From assembly GCF_029227915.1 (NCBI RefSeq), contig NC_079888.1:4353001-4417000 (forward strand): a stretch of DNA of 64,000 bases, in the 5' to 3' direction. Shown here piece after piece: positions 43,964-55,799 of the stretch; position 1 is the stretch's first letter, and every line of letters begins with the position of its first letter. A model generated the notes under the pieces. The model worked only from the letters and a program-made list of their open reading frames with translations. It was not told the DNA's origin and did no database searches. Source of the DNA: Hydractinia symbiolongicarpus (lineage: Eukaryota > Cnidaria > Hydrozoa > Anthoathecata > Hydractiniidae). The translations under genes were made by a program, and so were the position numbers.

Positions 43964-45482
43964 AATATTATGGTACTTCGGTACTTCGTTACAAATATTT
44001 TTGCTTGTTCTTCCACAACCTAGTTGTCTATTCTTTTTTTCAAATCATTCAATTTACGAGATAATTAAAACGTCAAACAAAAACATTCTATTGATGAGTT
44101 AAGTTGAAAAAGAAAATTCTGTTTGAATTTAAATATTCAAATAAAAAAAGGTGGATCTGCTGAATTAGAATAAAAGTATTGTTAGGGAAGGAAAAGGAGA
44201 AAATGGTGAATTTTATCGGGGATACTATGTGTACAAAAACCCACTTTACCTGATGCCAAAACAGGCAATGAAATAATGAAAGTGGATTTATCAATCTTAT
44301 TTCTAGTTTGTGACTTATGTGCTAAAGTACAAGTGTTTTTGTGGATAGAAAACAGTGGCTCATATTTCCCAAGAGATGTCAAGTGGTGTTCATTACGTTA
44401 TAAAGCTAGAAGCTGGAATGACAGTCAATAATTCACTAAATGATTACCGTGCGGGTTGTCACATGTTCCATCTCGTGTCATTGAAACTCCTTTGTTGCTC
44501 ACATTTTTTTTATTGTTGTGAATATGTTGTTAATGCCTTGGAATAATTTGTTAGTGTTTTACTGGCAATATCTAAGGATGGAGAATGTCGAAGGGACTAT
44601 TGCCAACTATGATGGTGAAATTTGCATTTTAAACAAGCTGTATAGAAGAGTAAACATATAAAAGGCGGTTAGAATTGGTTACTTGACGTAAAAACCCCTT
44701 TCTGTATTTAGGTTTTTATTTATAAATTGGAAATCTTCAAATCAGCAACTTTCAACTGAATTTAACATCTTACGAAAATTCTTAAAATTCCTCATCATAC
44801 TTATGACGTATTTAATCTAAAAATACAGCATCTTACTAACTGCATTGTAAAATCGGGAAAACGCGAGGAAAAGCTTTACAAGAGGCGAAGAAATGTGACA
44901 AATAAATTACTTATCGATGTCTTTGTTTCGTCTATTTTGATGAGTACTTATGCAAAAATTATGATATGATGAGAAATTAAACTTAAAACGCTAAGATGTT
45001 CTAAAATGCATTATTATATACTTCTGTATACTTCGCTTTTCACCCTAATTATTTAGGCTTGCATAGTTGAAAGTTTTCATCACTGAAATAAATGAAAGGA
45101 CAAATGCTATCCTGTACATTAAGGACGATTGCACTATAAAAGTAGCATAATGCTTGTGTTTTGTGAGAATAAATTCTTCTTAAAGCACGAGTAGCTGTAG
45201 TAGCTAGGTATCAAAGCCTTAAACCTTGTTTTCTTGTTACGGTTAAATCTTAAAAGAAAGTAAAGTAACATTTTGGCTAATGAAATTTTTTTAAACATGA
45301 GGTCAACCGAGGTACAAATAAAAAATAACAAAAATTCACATTTTTATTTTATAAACGTCTAAGGTTTATAATACTTGGCAATGGATGGTATGATAAAACA
45401 AGAATGGAAAAAAATAGTAAAAAGAAAAATATGTGCGAAGATAAAAAGATGAAAAAAGACACCAAAAAAATCAGAAATTTAA
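43964..45482. other. Non-coding stretch
   Basis: No supportable gene. Open frames at 44088-44546 overlap on both strands and have no domains. Confidence 0.45.
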
Positions 45483-45782
45483 AAGACAAAAATATTTGAA
45501 AGAAAAAAAGATATATGCAGGTACAGAAATAATGAAGATGAGGCTAGAGATAAATGGCATAGGAAACAACCAAGGGAGGGAAGGAAGTGTGAACGTGGAG
45601 ATGAAGAGGTTACGGAACATATAGGGACACGTAAGAAAGTGGTAGAAAAGATGAAGAGCAAGATGAGAGTGGAGCTATTAGAAAGTGACACAATAGAACA
45701 CTTGGAGAGAGCGCAAAAATGGATAGAGGTGTACTTGCTGAAAATAGATACCAACCGTAAAAAGAACGAAATAAACGATTAA
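45483..45782 (+). pseudogene. Possible LINE C-terminal remnant in purine-rich DNA
   Basis: A 100-codon plus-strand frame without a good start reads NNEDEARDKWHRKQPREGRK, then KCERGDEEVTEHI, and ends NRKKNEIND. C..G.EE.TEHI resembles the zinc-knuckle-like EETxEHxxxxC segment at the end of many reverse transcriptases. The DNA here (45410-45960) is very purine-rich, so part of the similarity may be compositional. The long pyrimidine-rich minus-strand frames (Ser/Phe/Leu only) are artefacts. Confidence 0.3.
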
Positions 45783-45959
45783 GAAAAGAAATTGGATAGA
45801 AAAGAAAAGGAGAGAAAAAAGGAAAGAAAAAGGGGAAAGAAGACAAAAAAAAGGAAATAAGCCTTGCACAAAATTTCTTGAAATAAAGAAGCTTGGTGTT
45901 TGTTGGCAACAATAAAGAGGACGGAAAAAAGACTAAAGATTAAAGATTAACTGAAAAGA

Positions 45960-48885
45960 GAATCTGGGATGTCGGAAAAGACATTTTGGGTCAGGATGGA
46001 AACAAAAAGCTGTGTTTAAAACTTTTTAATTGCCTTTCACACCTTCACACCTTTACAACAATATACCCTTTTTTGCTAAGCGCAGGAGTTTGCAATCACA
46101 AATTTTTTACTTGAAATAAGAAAACCTTAAATTGTCTAGTAAGACAAGCACTGACGCCTACGAAACATTTTTAGGACGTTTGAAAAAGAAATCTTCTTGA
46201 ACGACAAGACCACAGTCAGACGTCCGAGTCCTTTATTGAAGTTAAAGTCGCTTTGCTCACGAGCAGGATAACGATGTCAAATATACTTTAATGTTTGTTG
46301 CTTTACGCGGGAATTTCTTATTCAAAATGGCGATTGGAAATGAATGCAAGTAGCATATTTAACCTTGTATTCTCTTATAAATGCGTATTTGGCAAAAAGA
46401 TATTTTAGAGTGGAAGGTGGGAAGATATAGAGGCAAAATGATATCATATACATATCTATCTTCTCTATGAGCTATTAACGGGAAAAAAAAAGTCAAAGAC
46501 ATTATCACCAAAGAAATGAAGTCGTTTATTAAAGATATTTTTGCATCATCATTTCATTTACGGTTTTCTCTTCAGAAAATAGCTTATTGAAGAACTCCAT
46601 TATGGCTATGGAAATTGAAAGTTTTTACATCAGGGAGAAATGATCATTTAAAAATTGTTCCAAAAAAAATTATCAAAGCCATGCGCCACCTGCTTTGCTT
46701 ATGTGGAAAATGTGTGAAACAATATAATAACACAACGAGTAGCTCCTGTCGCTTTTGTTGCATCGAATCTACATGAATACGTAGACACATCTCTGTGTTT
46801 TCATTGTGATTTCTAAAGACCACAGAAGAAGCTAAATGCTTTAGTACCGATCACTTCTCCAGCCTTCATATTTATCATTGCTACAGTTTCCATTAAGTTG
46901 GTGACCTATTGATGGTATTTTCGCTTTTTGTTTAACTACAATTTTATTCCCATTGCGTGCATGTATTTGTTCCAATTTATGTTGTACGTTTACCAACTTG
47001 CAAGATGCGAGTGTAATATTTTCAGTTATTTATTATGTAAATTTAAGTTTCTAGCCGTTTAAAATAGCTATCATAATGCATTTAACATTAAGCTTTAGTG
47101 TCCCGTGGTTAAATGATCATATCTTAGGTTTTAACTGAAGAGAAATACGAGAGTTACCAGTGCATGGTCTAAAATTGCACTCACTTCAACGACTTATTAG
47201 CTTTCTAAAGAATTAACTTTGTAATAGTAGGGCACAAAAAGCGGGGAATTTTGTTCAAGAAGGAATGGCCAGCTGTTTGAAAAATAATAAACTTTGCGGG
47301 AGTTTAACTGTGCATGAGATTACTCTTCAAATACTGTGTAAGAATTTATAACAAAAAGGTCCTAAAAATTTAAATTTAAAGAGAAGATGCCTATACAAGC
47401 GCACATGCCATGCATTTTAGCCAGCGCCAATTGCGAGCGAGATATACTATTATTTTTCTCAACATGTGAATTGAATAGAGATTATATTTTACCTTGTTAC
47501 TCATCATGGTGTTTGATAAGCCTATCAACATTGAAAAAAAGTTTAAATAATTAGGCTTTTCACGTCTTTGTTTAGGTTGGTCAAGCCACTTCTAGTGAAT
47601 TGATTAGAAGTGGAAAATCACTGTTATCCAAAGTTTATTATTATTTTAGCTTATAAAAAGCGCTGAAGGCGAATGTAATTCCAACTAGAAGAACAACTAC
47701 AATAAAATTTTTGAGAGAGTTAAATGTCGCACGTGAGAGCAGTTGAGATGTTAGATATGCAATGCACACAAAACAGATTTTTGATGCCATTTAAACGGTC
47801 ATGACACATTAAAACCTTTTTTAGTGGCTTTAGCATTCATAGTTGCACCGCCGGTTTTTCTCGTCGATTTATTTCACTGAAGGTTAGACCAAAGAATAAA
47901 CGACCAAATAAAATTTGGGTTTAGAAACAAACTATGTATCAAACAAAATAAAATAACTATATTCTATCCTGACGGTTAGAAATTTGAGAGAGTTATACAT
48001 AAGGTTATAGTCACTTAAATGAGCGCCACTGTGAAGGCGTAAAGTTATTTGGTGGAAGCAGAAAAGGAGTTGTACCTAAAACAATTTAAAACAATGTAAA
48101 ATGTTCATTTTTTAAATTTCGTAGAAATTCTTGCAAATTTGTGAAATTCTTGCACCTTGTAAAAGTTCTCTTGCACTTTAAAGACTTTTTCTCGCATATG
48201 TTATATATTCTTAGAAAGCTGTACATAATATTCTCTCACTGTAACAAACATGCCAGCAGTTTTGGCATTCACGCCGAAATGCATTGAGGGTAAATTTAAA
48301 GTGGCTGCCAAAACTTGGGAATTCAGAAATATATTTTTAGAAAATCAAACTGGCAGCTAATGGACTGTTCTTATAATGTTTCACCGCACAATTAACAGTT
48401 TTAAAGGTGTCTATAGCATTAAGGATTTTCACCAACACATTGATAATGCTAAAAGCTGATAAAAGAAATATGTTATCAAGAGAAAAATCGTGAAAAAAGA
48501 ATGTCCAAAACTGTCTACAGTAGAAAAATTTCCCGTACGAATGATTAATTTATTCTCTGACGAATAATGTACTCTGACGGATATGGCTTCTAGTATATAT
48601 GCTATCAATAAATACATTTACCTAAAGACAAAAAAATACCATTAATGAAAATAATAAAAAATAAAAGAAAATAGAAACTTGGTTATTTTTGCGGAAAAAG
48701 TGACGGAATCTTCCCGACCAAAATTTTTCACGACGAACTTTTTTCTGACAAGTTAAACGCAATGAGACGGCCTTTATTTTCACTAAATTTCAGTTAATGA
48801 TTTAAACTGTCAAATTATAATCTCAAAATATGGAATCTTATTTGTCATTGTAATTTACTAAAAATCTTAACTATCAAATTTGGTC
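45960..48885. other. Non-coding stretch
   Basis: No gene, RNA gene or mobile element could be supported here. Confidence 0.45.
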
Positions 48886-48889
48886 AGAT

Positions 48890-49182
48890 GTGGACTAGAA
48901 GCCTTGTGGTAGAGCGTTCGTTTTCAGTGCAGGAGGTCTTGGGTTCAAACCGCAACCGAGTCATGCCAGAGACTATAAAAGTGTGAATCTATCCTTTCTA
49001 CTTAGTGCTCAGCATAAGAATAGGAATTAAGCGGTTGTCTAGTTGAGTGATTGCTGTGGTTTTGCAACATTCGTAGCTAAAATGGGAGCTATAAATGCTC
49101 TACGACCACCTTTGTTAATAGCAGCACCAATAGGAACTGAAAAGATCATCCTGGGTAATTAATCTCAATAATAATAATAATA
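48890..49182 (+). mobile_element. tRNA-derived SINE, copy 2
   Basis: A-box-like GTGGTAGAGCGTTCG, B box GGTTCAAACC, the same body as the 38.1-kb copy (GAGACTATAAAAGTGTGAAT, CTTAGTGCTCAGCATAAGAA, TAGGAACTGAAAAG), and an AATAATAATAAT tail. Confidence 0.8.
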
Positions 49183-49888
49183 CCCAATAATTATAAATGA
49201 TTTAAAAATGAAGTACTTCTTCTCTTTCTGAATTACCTCCACCATCAAAAATATGTTATAGCAAGGAAATTGCATCCTTTTCCGTTGATCCTTGCCATAA
49301 ATTAATGACAAAAGGGCTAAATAAATGCAAATTATATCTATCCTTATACCAAAGTTGTTTTCTTGTATTCCTGATCAAGGAAACACTGATGCAGGGGGCG
49401 TCAAAGACCGTTTTTTATACAAATTATATTTTTGCAATTCATGACAAGGATTGTAGTTAGCTACCCTATCATTGAGATTTAAATGTTTTAATTTTCATTA
49501 TATGACTTACTTTTCCTTTTTTCCCTTTAGTTTTCAAGATCTCCTTCAAGTTTCCAAACTTTCCAGCTTATTTGAAGGGTAATTTGAAAGTCTGCTTTGT
49601 CTACCTATATTACTAAAGACGGAAATCTTCAAACCCCTGAGCTTTTAGTTTTTTTATTACTTTTGAATTAGTATTAGCTATAGCGTACTATTGTACACTC
49701 AAATGTGTGAATATCATAATGCCCTCCGCTTCTCGCCTAAACGCTTGAATTCCAATGAAAATAGCGATGAGTATGAAAGAGTTACTGAAAGAAACGATTT
49801 AATAACCTATGCTGCTGAAGCCTAAAAAAAGTGCATCAAAATTTGAGTTTCTAAAAATGAGAAAAAAGCAAAAAGGCTAGCAAAAGTC

Positions 49889-50643
49889 TTAACCCTATTC
49901 GGTCCGGGGTTTTTCGAACATACTATGACAGGGGGGGGGGCGGATTCCGCCCCCCCCCCTCAATAACTTTTCATAGGATTGTTCAAATTGAATCAAACTT
50001 GGCACACTTATAGTACGTCATAAAAGGAACAAAATGGTGGCAAAAATTTTTTGCTTGCGTCGGCACATTTTCTGTGACGTCATCAGAGGCTTGAAAATTG
50101 TTAAAAATGCCACTATCTGCTTAAAATATAATTACTTTTGTTCTAGAGCGAATTTTTACATTCTGTTTGAAGTTTCTGAAAGCTAAATAAAATTTTTTTA
50201 ACATATCTTCCGGTTTTTACATGGATCAAATAAAAAATTGCCAAAAATTGCCCGAAAATCCGTTTTTTTCCGATTTTCGGGTAAAATCCGACAAAATCGG
50301 GAAATCGGAATAGTCACGTGTCAAAATTATTCAAAATGATTCTTCTTGATGAAACAAAGTTGTGTTGCAAGTTTCAAGTTCTAAGGATAATTCTAACAGG
50401 AGTTATTATATTTTCCCCATTATAAGGATTTCATAGAGATTTTAGGGGTAGTTTCGAGTAATGGCCAATATCAAAGCCTCTGAAAGGTATGGGACCTAAA
50501 AATTTAGCATGCAGGTGTCTAATAGATAAATGTTGAAACTCAGTAAGTATCATAGCCATATATGAAAGCAATCAGGAGTTATTAAAAAAAAACCGTCAGG
50601 GGGGGGCGGAATCCGCCCCCCCCCCCGGACCGAATAGGGTTAA
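49889..50643 (-). mobile_element. piggyBac-like MITE, copy 3 (full length, inverted)
   Basis: TTAA-CCCTATTCGGTCCGGGG at both ends. The interior is the reverse complement of the 14.7-kb copy and the length is almost the same (755 against 753 bp), so both are probably recent insertions. Confidence 0.8.
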
Positions 50644-51009
50644 ATCTTGTGTTTTTTCACAAAAATTTTTTCGCTCGCAAATGTACTTTATTTTACTTTT
50701 AACTCAAAATTATGTTTACTACTTCACCACAACTGTTTCTCATGTCAATACCCACATTATGTGCACGGGAGAATAATCGTTGTACGGATACACGAATAAT
50801 ATGCAAAAAAAATACCCGTATTTTGTTTGTCTATTCAAAAAGGTGGGGGCAAAGCTTTTTTTTAAACTTTTTCACCCGCCCTCTACCCCCGAAGAGCAAT
50901 TTTGTTATTTCATGGTAACAGACCAACAAGGATGCATGTTGCATAACTTATGTAAGAACTGTGAATTTCCATAATTTTTTCACTGACTAACAACTACGAC
51001 GCTTTCCTT

Positions 51010-51496
51010 TTTACCTTGGAGAGGAAAACAACACAGGAGCTGTTAGAAATTTGTATACCTGTTGCCTACATCGTATAAATCTTGAAACGCTGATCAAGAA
51101 AATGTATAGGATTATGTACTTTTGACAAACGGTGGCAGAGATATTAAGGTTTGAAGGTTTTTTGATGACGTCATCAACCTGTCCATTCCGAAACGGATTT
51201 GGGGACCCGGGTTTGGAAAAATTACCGAAATTAGTCATAGGTGGTCCCTAGTTACCCACGCGATGAAAAATCATTGACGTCACCACCTCGTTTCCAAGTT
51301 ATTTGGCCTCTAAATTTTAGGTGCACTGTAATGGCTTCATTAATTTAATATAGGATATTGACGTTAAAGTAGTGCTATTGACGTCGCGCCGTAACGTCAG
51401 AAAATTTAACATATTAGACATGCATTTTTCGGCAACATCAAAGGAAGATGAAGACATCCACTTTGCCTGTCACAGAGACACGGAACTGGCGTATTA
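51010..51496 (-). mobile_element. Helitron-like element, truncated tandem partner
   Basis: Matches the body of the next element (GGTGGTCCCTAGTTACCCAC, CACTGTAATGGCTTCATTA, CATCCACTTTGCCTGTCACA). It ends GTATTATTATGTAGA directly against the next copy's CTAG. The CTAG/hairpin end of this copy is missing. Confidence 0.6.
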
Positions 51497-52252
51497 TTAT
51501 GTAGACTAGTCGATAAGGCCCATGGAGTAATCCACTTAGGCAGAGGGACAATGGAAAATAGTTTTTTTTAGATTTTTTGCTAACGTCAGCAGTGCAGGTA
51601 CAAAAAAAATTGGCGAAGTTTAGTTTATTCGTTGCCTGTAATGTGTAGAGGTTAAAACGCTGATCAAAATAATGTATAGGATCATATGTTTTCGACAAAC
51701 GCCTAAGGAGATATAAGGTATTAAAAATTTTGCTGACGTCAGCAATGAACCGTCAAAACCCCAAATTTTTTTTAAGAAATTCGTATACCTGTTGCCTTCA
51801 TCGTATAGATCTTGAAGCACTGATTAAGAAAATGTATAGGATCATGTACTTTTGGTAAACGGTTGCAGAGATATTAGGGTTTGAAGACTTTTGATGACGT
51901 AATTAACCCGTTCATTCCGAAACGGATTCGGGGACCCAGGTTTGGGAAAATTACCCAAATTGGTCCTAGGTGGTCCCTAGTTACCCACGCGGTGAAAAAT
52001 CATTGACGTCACCACCTCGTTTCAAGTTATTTGCCCTCAAAGTTTTAGATGCACTGTAATGGCTTCATTATTTTAATATAGGATATTGACGTTAAAGTAG
52101 TATTATTGACGTCGCGCCGTAACGTCAGAAAATTTAACATGTTAGACATGCATTTTTCGGTTACTTCAAAGAAATTTCGGTAAGATCAAAGGAAAATGAA
52201 CACATCCACTTTGCCTGTCACAGAGACACGGAACTGGCGTATTATTATATAG
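51497..52252 (-). mobile_element. Helitron-like element, 756-bp form
   Basis: Minus-strand start TCTATATAATAATACGCC, then the CAGGCAAAGTGGATGTG block. It ends in the hairpin GTGGATTACTCCATGGG plus CTTATCGACTAG. Outside lie A (beyond CTAG) and T. It is tandem with the copy at 51010. Non-coding apart from chance frames. Confidence 0.65.
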
Positions 52253-54869
52253 ATAAAAACAAAAGTCTTCGAGACGGCTTTAATGCTTGCTTTTATGCCT
52301 TCCTCCAATTTGTAATACGATTATAGGCTACCCCTTGATAAAATAATCTTCAGAAACACTGAACGACAATACGAGTAGCAGAGTGTTAGGTAGCTAGGTC
52401 CTTTTCATATTCACAGGATTGATAGTTGCATATGCAGCAAGGCCATATTTAGTAACTGTCAGTCAACTCATGTCACCTAAATAAAGCGGGGAGACAATTT
52501 ATTATTCTTGACTAGCTGTATTCCCGTCGAAGGATCCACTGTATTTCTCATTTAGTTCTTGTAACAGATATACATGCATGAAAAAAAACGATACGGCAGT
52601 GCGAATCTTACAATCTGTATAATTATACAAGTGACCAACAAAAATGAAAGTGTACAGCACCTTTAGCATATATGTGACATGTGACATTTAAAAGGTAAAT
52701 TGACTAAAATCGTTGGAACTGACAACGCAAAAATTATTTGGAAAAAAATCACCAAAGCATTTCAAAATACATCGCACCCATAAATTTTAAATCACTCAAA
52801 ATGCATATATTTTGTCTTTCTCGTCCCCAGAGCTGTTGGAGAGTAAAACCTCGAAAGTAGCTTTGGACCTGTCTGGTCACCTGATGACAATTACCACTAT
52901 ATGTGGGGTATTCTTCTTGACTGGATTACCTGATGATGTGCTTGTAACCTTGTTGTTTTTAATTTGACTTATCGTTTGTGGGCACCTAATTGGATTTGTG
53001 ATTTAGAGCAACATGAGAAAGTGGATTAGACAGAGTATAACATCCTGAATTTTTTTAATCCCTCTATACGTGAAAGTTTAGTACACTATCTAGCTAATTA
53101 TTTCTCCATTATATTGCCGTTTTTGTTTTCAATAATGAGCTTCTGTGTTTAATCATAATCTCGACCAGAGTGGTTGCTACTATTGCAAAAATATACTTCT
53201 GCAAAAAGACTCGTAAAAAATTGCTATCTTTTTATCTCTGGCTATAGACAGGACTAAGATATTTATGTGAGAACTGTTTTGTTGAGCCAACCTAGAGCCT
53301 GTTTATATAAAGTGGATTGACTCATTTGTGGTTCGGCACATGTTCAGCATATTTGAATTAATCAGCTTCCATAATGGTAGACCACTATTAAACATTTCTT
53401 TGCCTTTTAATGAAGCGAGTCAACATTCCAAAGGCTAGCTGGGTCGTTTTCCAATTTGGGTAAGTTAGCTCATTGGGTTACCATTACCTTTGTGGCAAAG
53501 GGAATCCACTGAATAGACTGATGAGTTGATTAATTGAGTCGACTCGATTCATCTAAAATCAATTTGGTCGACCAGTGACATGTTAAAAAACATGCGCATT
53601 GCGAGCAAAAAAAAGAAGCAACCATGTTATGTTCTAAATTTCTTATTAGCTTAAGGTCAAAAAATATGTGAGTATTTTCTGGATTATGAGAATTTGGTTG
53701 AAGCAAAAACAGGGAAATTTAAATTTGAATTGGGAAACCATTTATTTACTTGTATCTTCCTGGTTTGCTTACACCTTCAATCCACTAGTTTTTTTAAAAA
53801 ATAAGTACATTTTTTCAACCTAGGTACATTATATATACTGTACCCAGGTTGTCCTGAGATGACTTCCCTCATAAAAAATCAGTTTTTTACACAGGTTGAC
53901 CGGCCAACTAAGCCAACAATGAACCTAGTACTCATGCAACTAAGGTTAAAAATTATGGAATTAAATTTTTTGAATGTGGCCACCCCACTTTTTTTGTTTG
54001 TGATACACAATACACAAAATTGATAGCCTGCATTTGACACTTCACAAAAACTGCTGATGTTAAAAATTTGATTCAAATTTTGCTTAGAATAAAAGGCATG
54101 AACATTTTTGTGAAACACTTTTGTGATTGGGATGCCATAAAAAGTTAATTAATGTTTGCGATTTTTGTAAAAAAAATTACAGTTTAAAAATTTGTTTAGA
54201 AAAAATGATGACAGAAAATGTTTTATTTTTATTCATTTTATTTTTGCAGTAATGAAATGTTTATTTCAAACAAACATGCCATTTGGGAAAAAATACATTC
54301 TTATCTTGTTTTATAAAATTTGTGTCAAAATAAAACAAACGTTATTCAACAATTTCCTTTTACCCATAATAACTTTAGTATTATGCATAGTTTGTAAGAG
54401 CACAAACTTTTGTAAAAGACAAAATATTTGATAAATTTCTACTTTTGCGGATGATAAAAAATAATGCAATATGCATTTTTGTAAAAAAAGAATATAAAGA
54501 AAATCCAAAAGACAACTTTTATATATTTTTAACGAATACATTAAATAAAATCCTTAAATCAGACCCACACTATGTTTAAAGTAAAATGACTATAGTTTGA
54601 AATCAAAATCGAAAAATATTAGCTGTCTTGTCACATTTTAACTTTTGATTTTCTGATTTTGTCATTTTCTTTATTATTTTTTGATTACAATTTTGTTTTT
54701 TTCAATTTTGGGTTCATAAATATTCAATAATTGTTGTACAGTCGTTCAAAAGTTGACTTACCATTAATTCTTTTATAGTTATATTACGATGAAAAACATT
54801 TTATGAAATAATTACATGTACTTTTAATTTCCTGTTTAAATCCAATTTTTAAAAAATATATATAACATA
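52253..54869. other. Non-coding stretch
   Basis: A solo CTAG-hairpin-like end (CTAGCTGTATTCCCGTCGAA) is at about 52511, and a 12-bp imperfect hairpin (AACCTAGGTACA..TGTACCCAGGTT) at 53818-53850. No supportable gene. Confidence 0.4.
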
Positions 54870-55123
54870 CTAGTCGTTAAACCGTGGAAAAATCCACGGA
54901 GTCGCTCGTCCTTTATATATACCATTTCGTGTTTCTGTAACAAAAGACAGACGGACGCAGGAACAGACAGACGGACGATGGCTATTATTAAAGAGACTAG
55001 CCGTTAAACCGTAGAAAAAACCATGGGGTCGACTGTCCTTTATATATCACATTTCGTGTTTCCGTTACGGGACGCGGTAACCCTTTTGAACACACAGGCA
55101 AAGTACGGCTATTATAATAGAGA
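54870..55123 (-). mobile_element. Tandem pair of short Helitron-like elements
   Basis: 54870-54996 and 54997-55123. Each has CTAG(T/C)CGTTAAACCGTGG with a hairpin at one end and GGCTATTATTAAAGAGA (or a close variant) at the other. The outer flanks are A and T. Confidence 0.65.
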
Positions 55124-55234
55124 TACTTTATATTTCACCGATTATTTTCTACTAATTTTATTTTCAAACAGGCTTTTGCTTCTTACGTAAAGAAACCATA
55201 AAAATTGAGTATATATACAGCTAATAATAAGTAG

Positions 55235-55369
55235 ATATACAATAGGTAAACATAGGTTATTTAGATTTATTAACCCGAGGTGATTTATGTTCAACGACGC
55301 GCAGCGGAGTTGAATATAATATCACCGAGGGTTAATAAATCCAATAACCTATGTTTACCTATTGTATAT
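55235..55369. repeat. Long near-perfect palindrome
   Basis: Starts ATATACAATAGGTAAACATA and ends with its reverse complement. The pairing continues through GATTTATTAACCC and GGTGAT to a short GC-rich loop (GACGCGCAGCGG), so the arms are over 50 bp with few mismatches. A further inverted pair, ATTATATACCC (about 55378) and GGGTATATAAT (about 55780), suggests a larger element of about 570 bp. Confidence 0.7.
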
Positions 55370-55799
55370 ATGTTTTATTATATACCCAAAAGAGATTGTT
55401 ATAATTAATATTACTTATTTTGTTTTGTGTTTGTTTTGTTTTCGTTTCATTTTATAGTGTAGATCGAAACATTTTTTTGTGAAATCGACATGTTTTCGAA
55501 ATGTTGTTGAAATCGACACGGTACAAAGAGACAAAAAGTTCATTTCTTTTTTTTGAATGTTGAAACACAACACAAATTTTTAATGCAAAATTCAATAGTT
55601 TATAAACACAATATAAGTTACAATCTAAATAAGTTTAATGGTAATAAAAATTAATGAGGCGGAAAGGATAAAATCAAAACATGCGTTTACGAATGTTTTG
55701 TCAAAACTATTGTTACGTCACAAGCATTGAATAATACGGGTGGAATACGATTATTTATTCAATGGCTGTTTTTGCTTACGGGTATATAATAATATGATA

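Noticed and set aside
45479-45912. Three overlapping minus-strand open frames rich in Ser, Phe and Leu
   Set aside because: They are the complement of a purine-rich tract; low-complexity composition, no domain, and they overlap in several frames.
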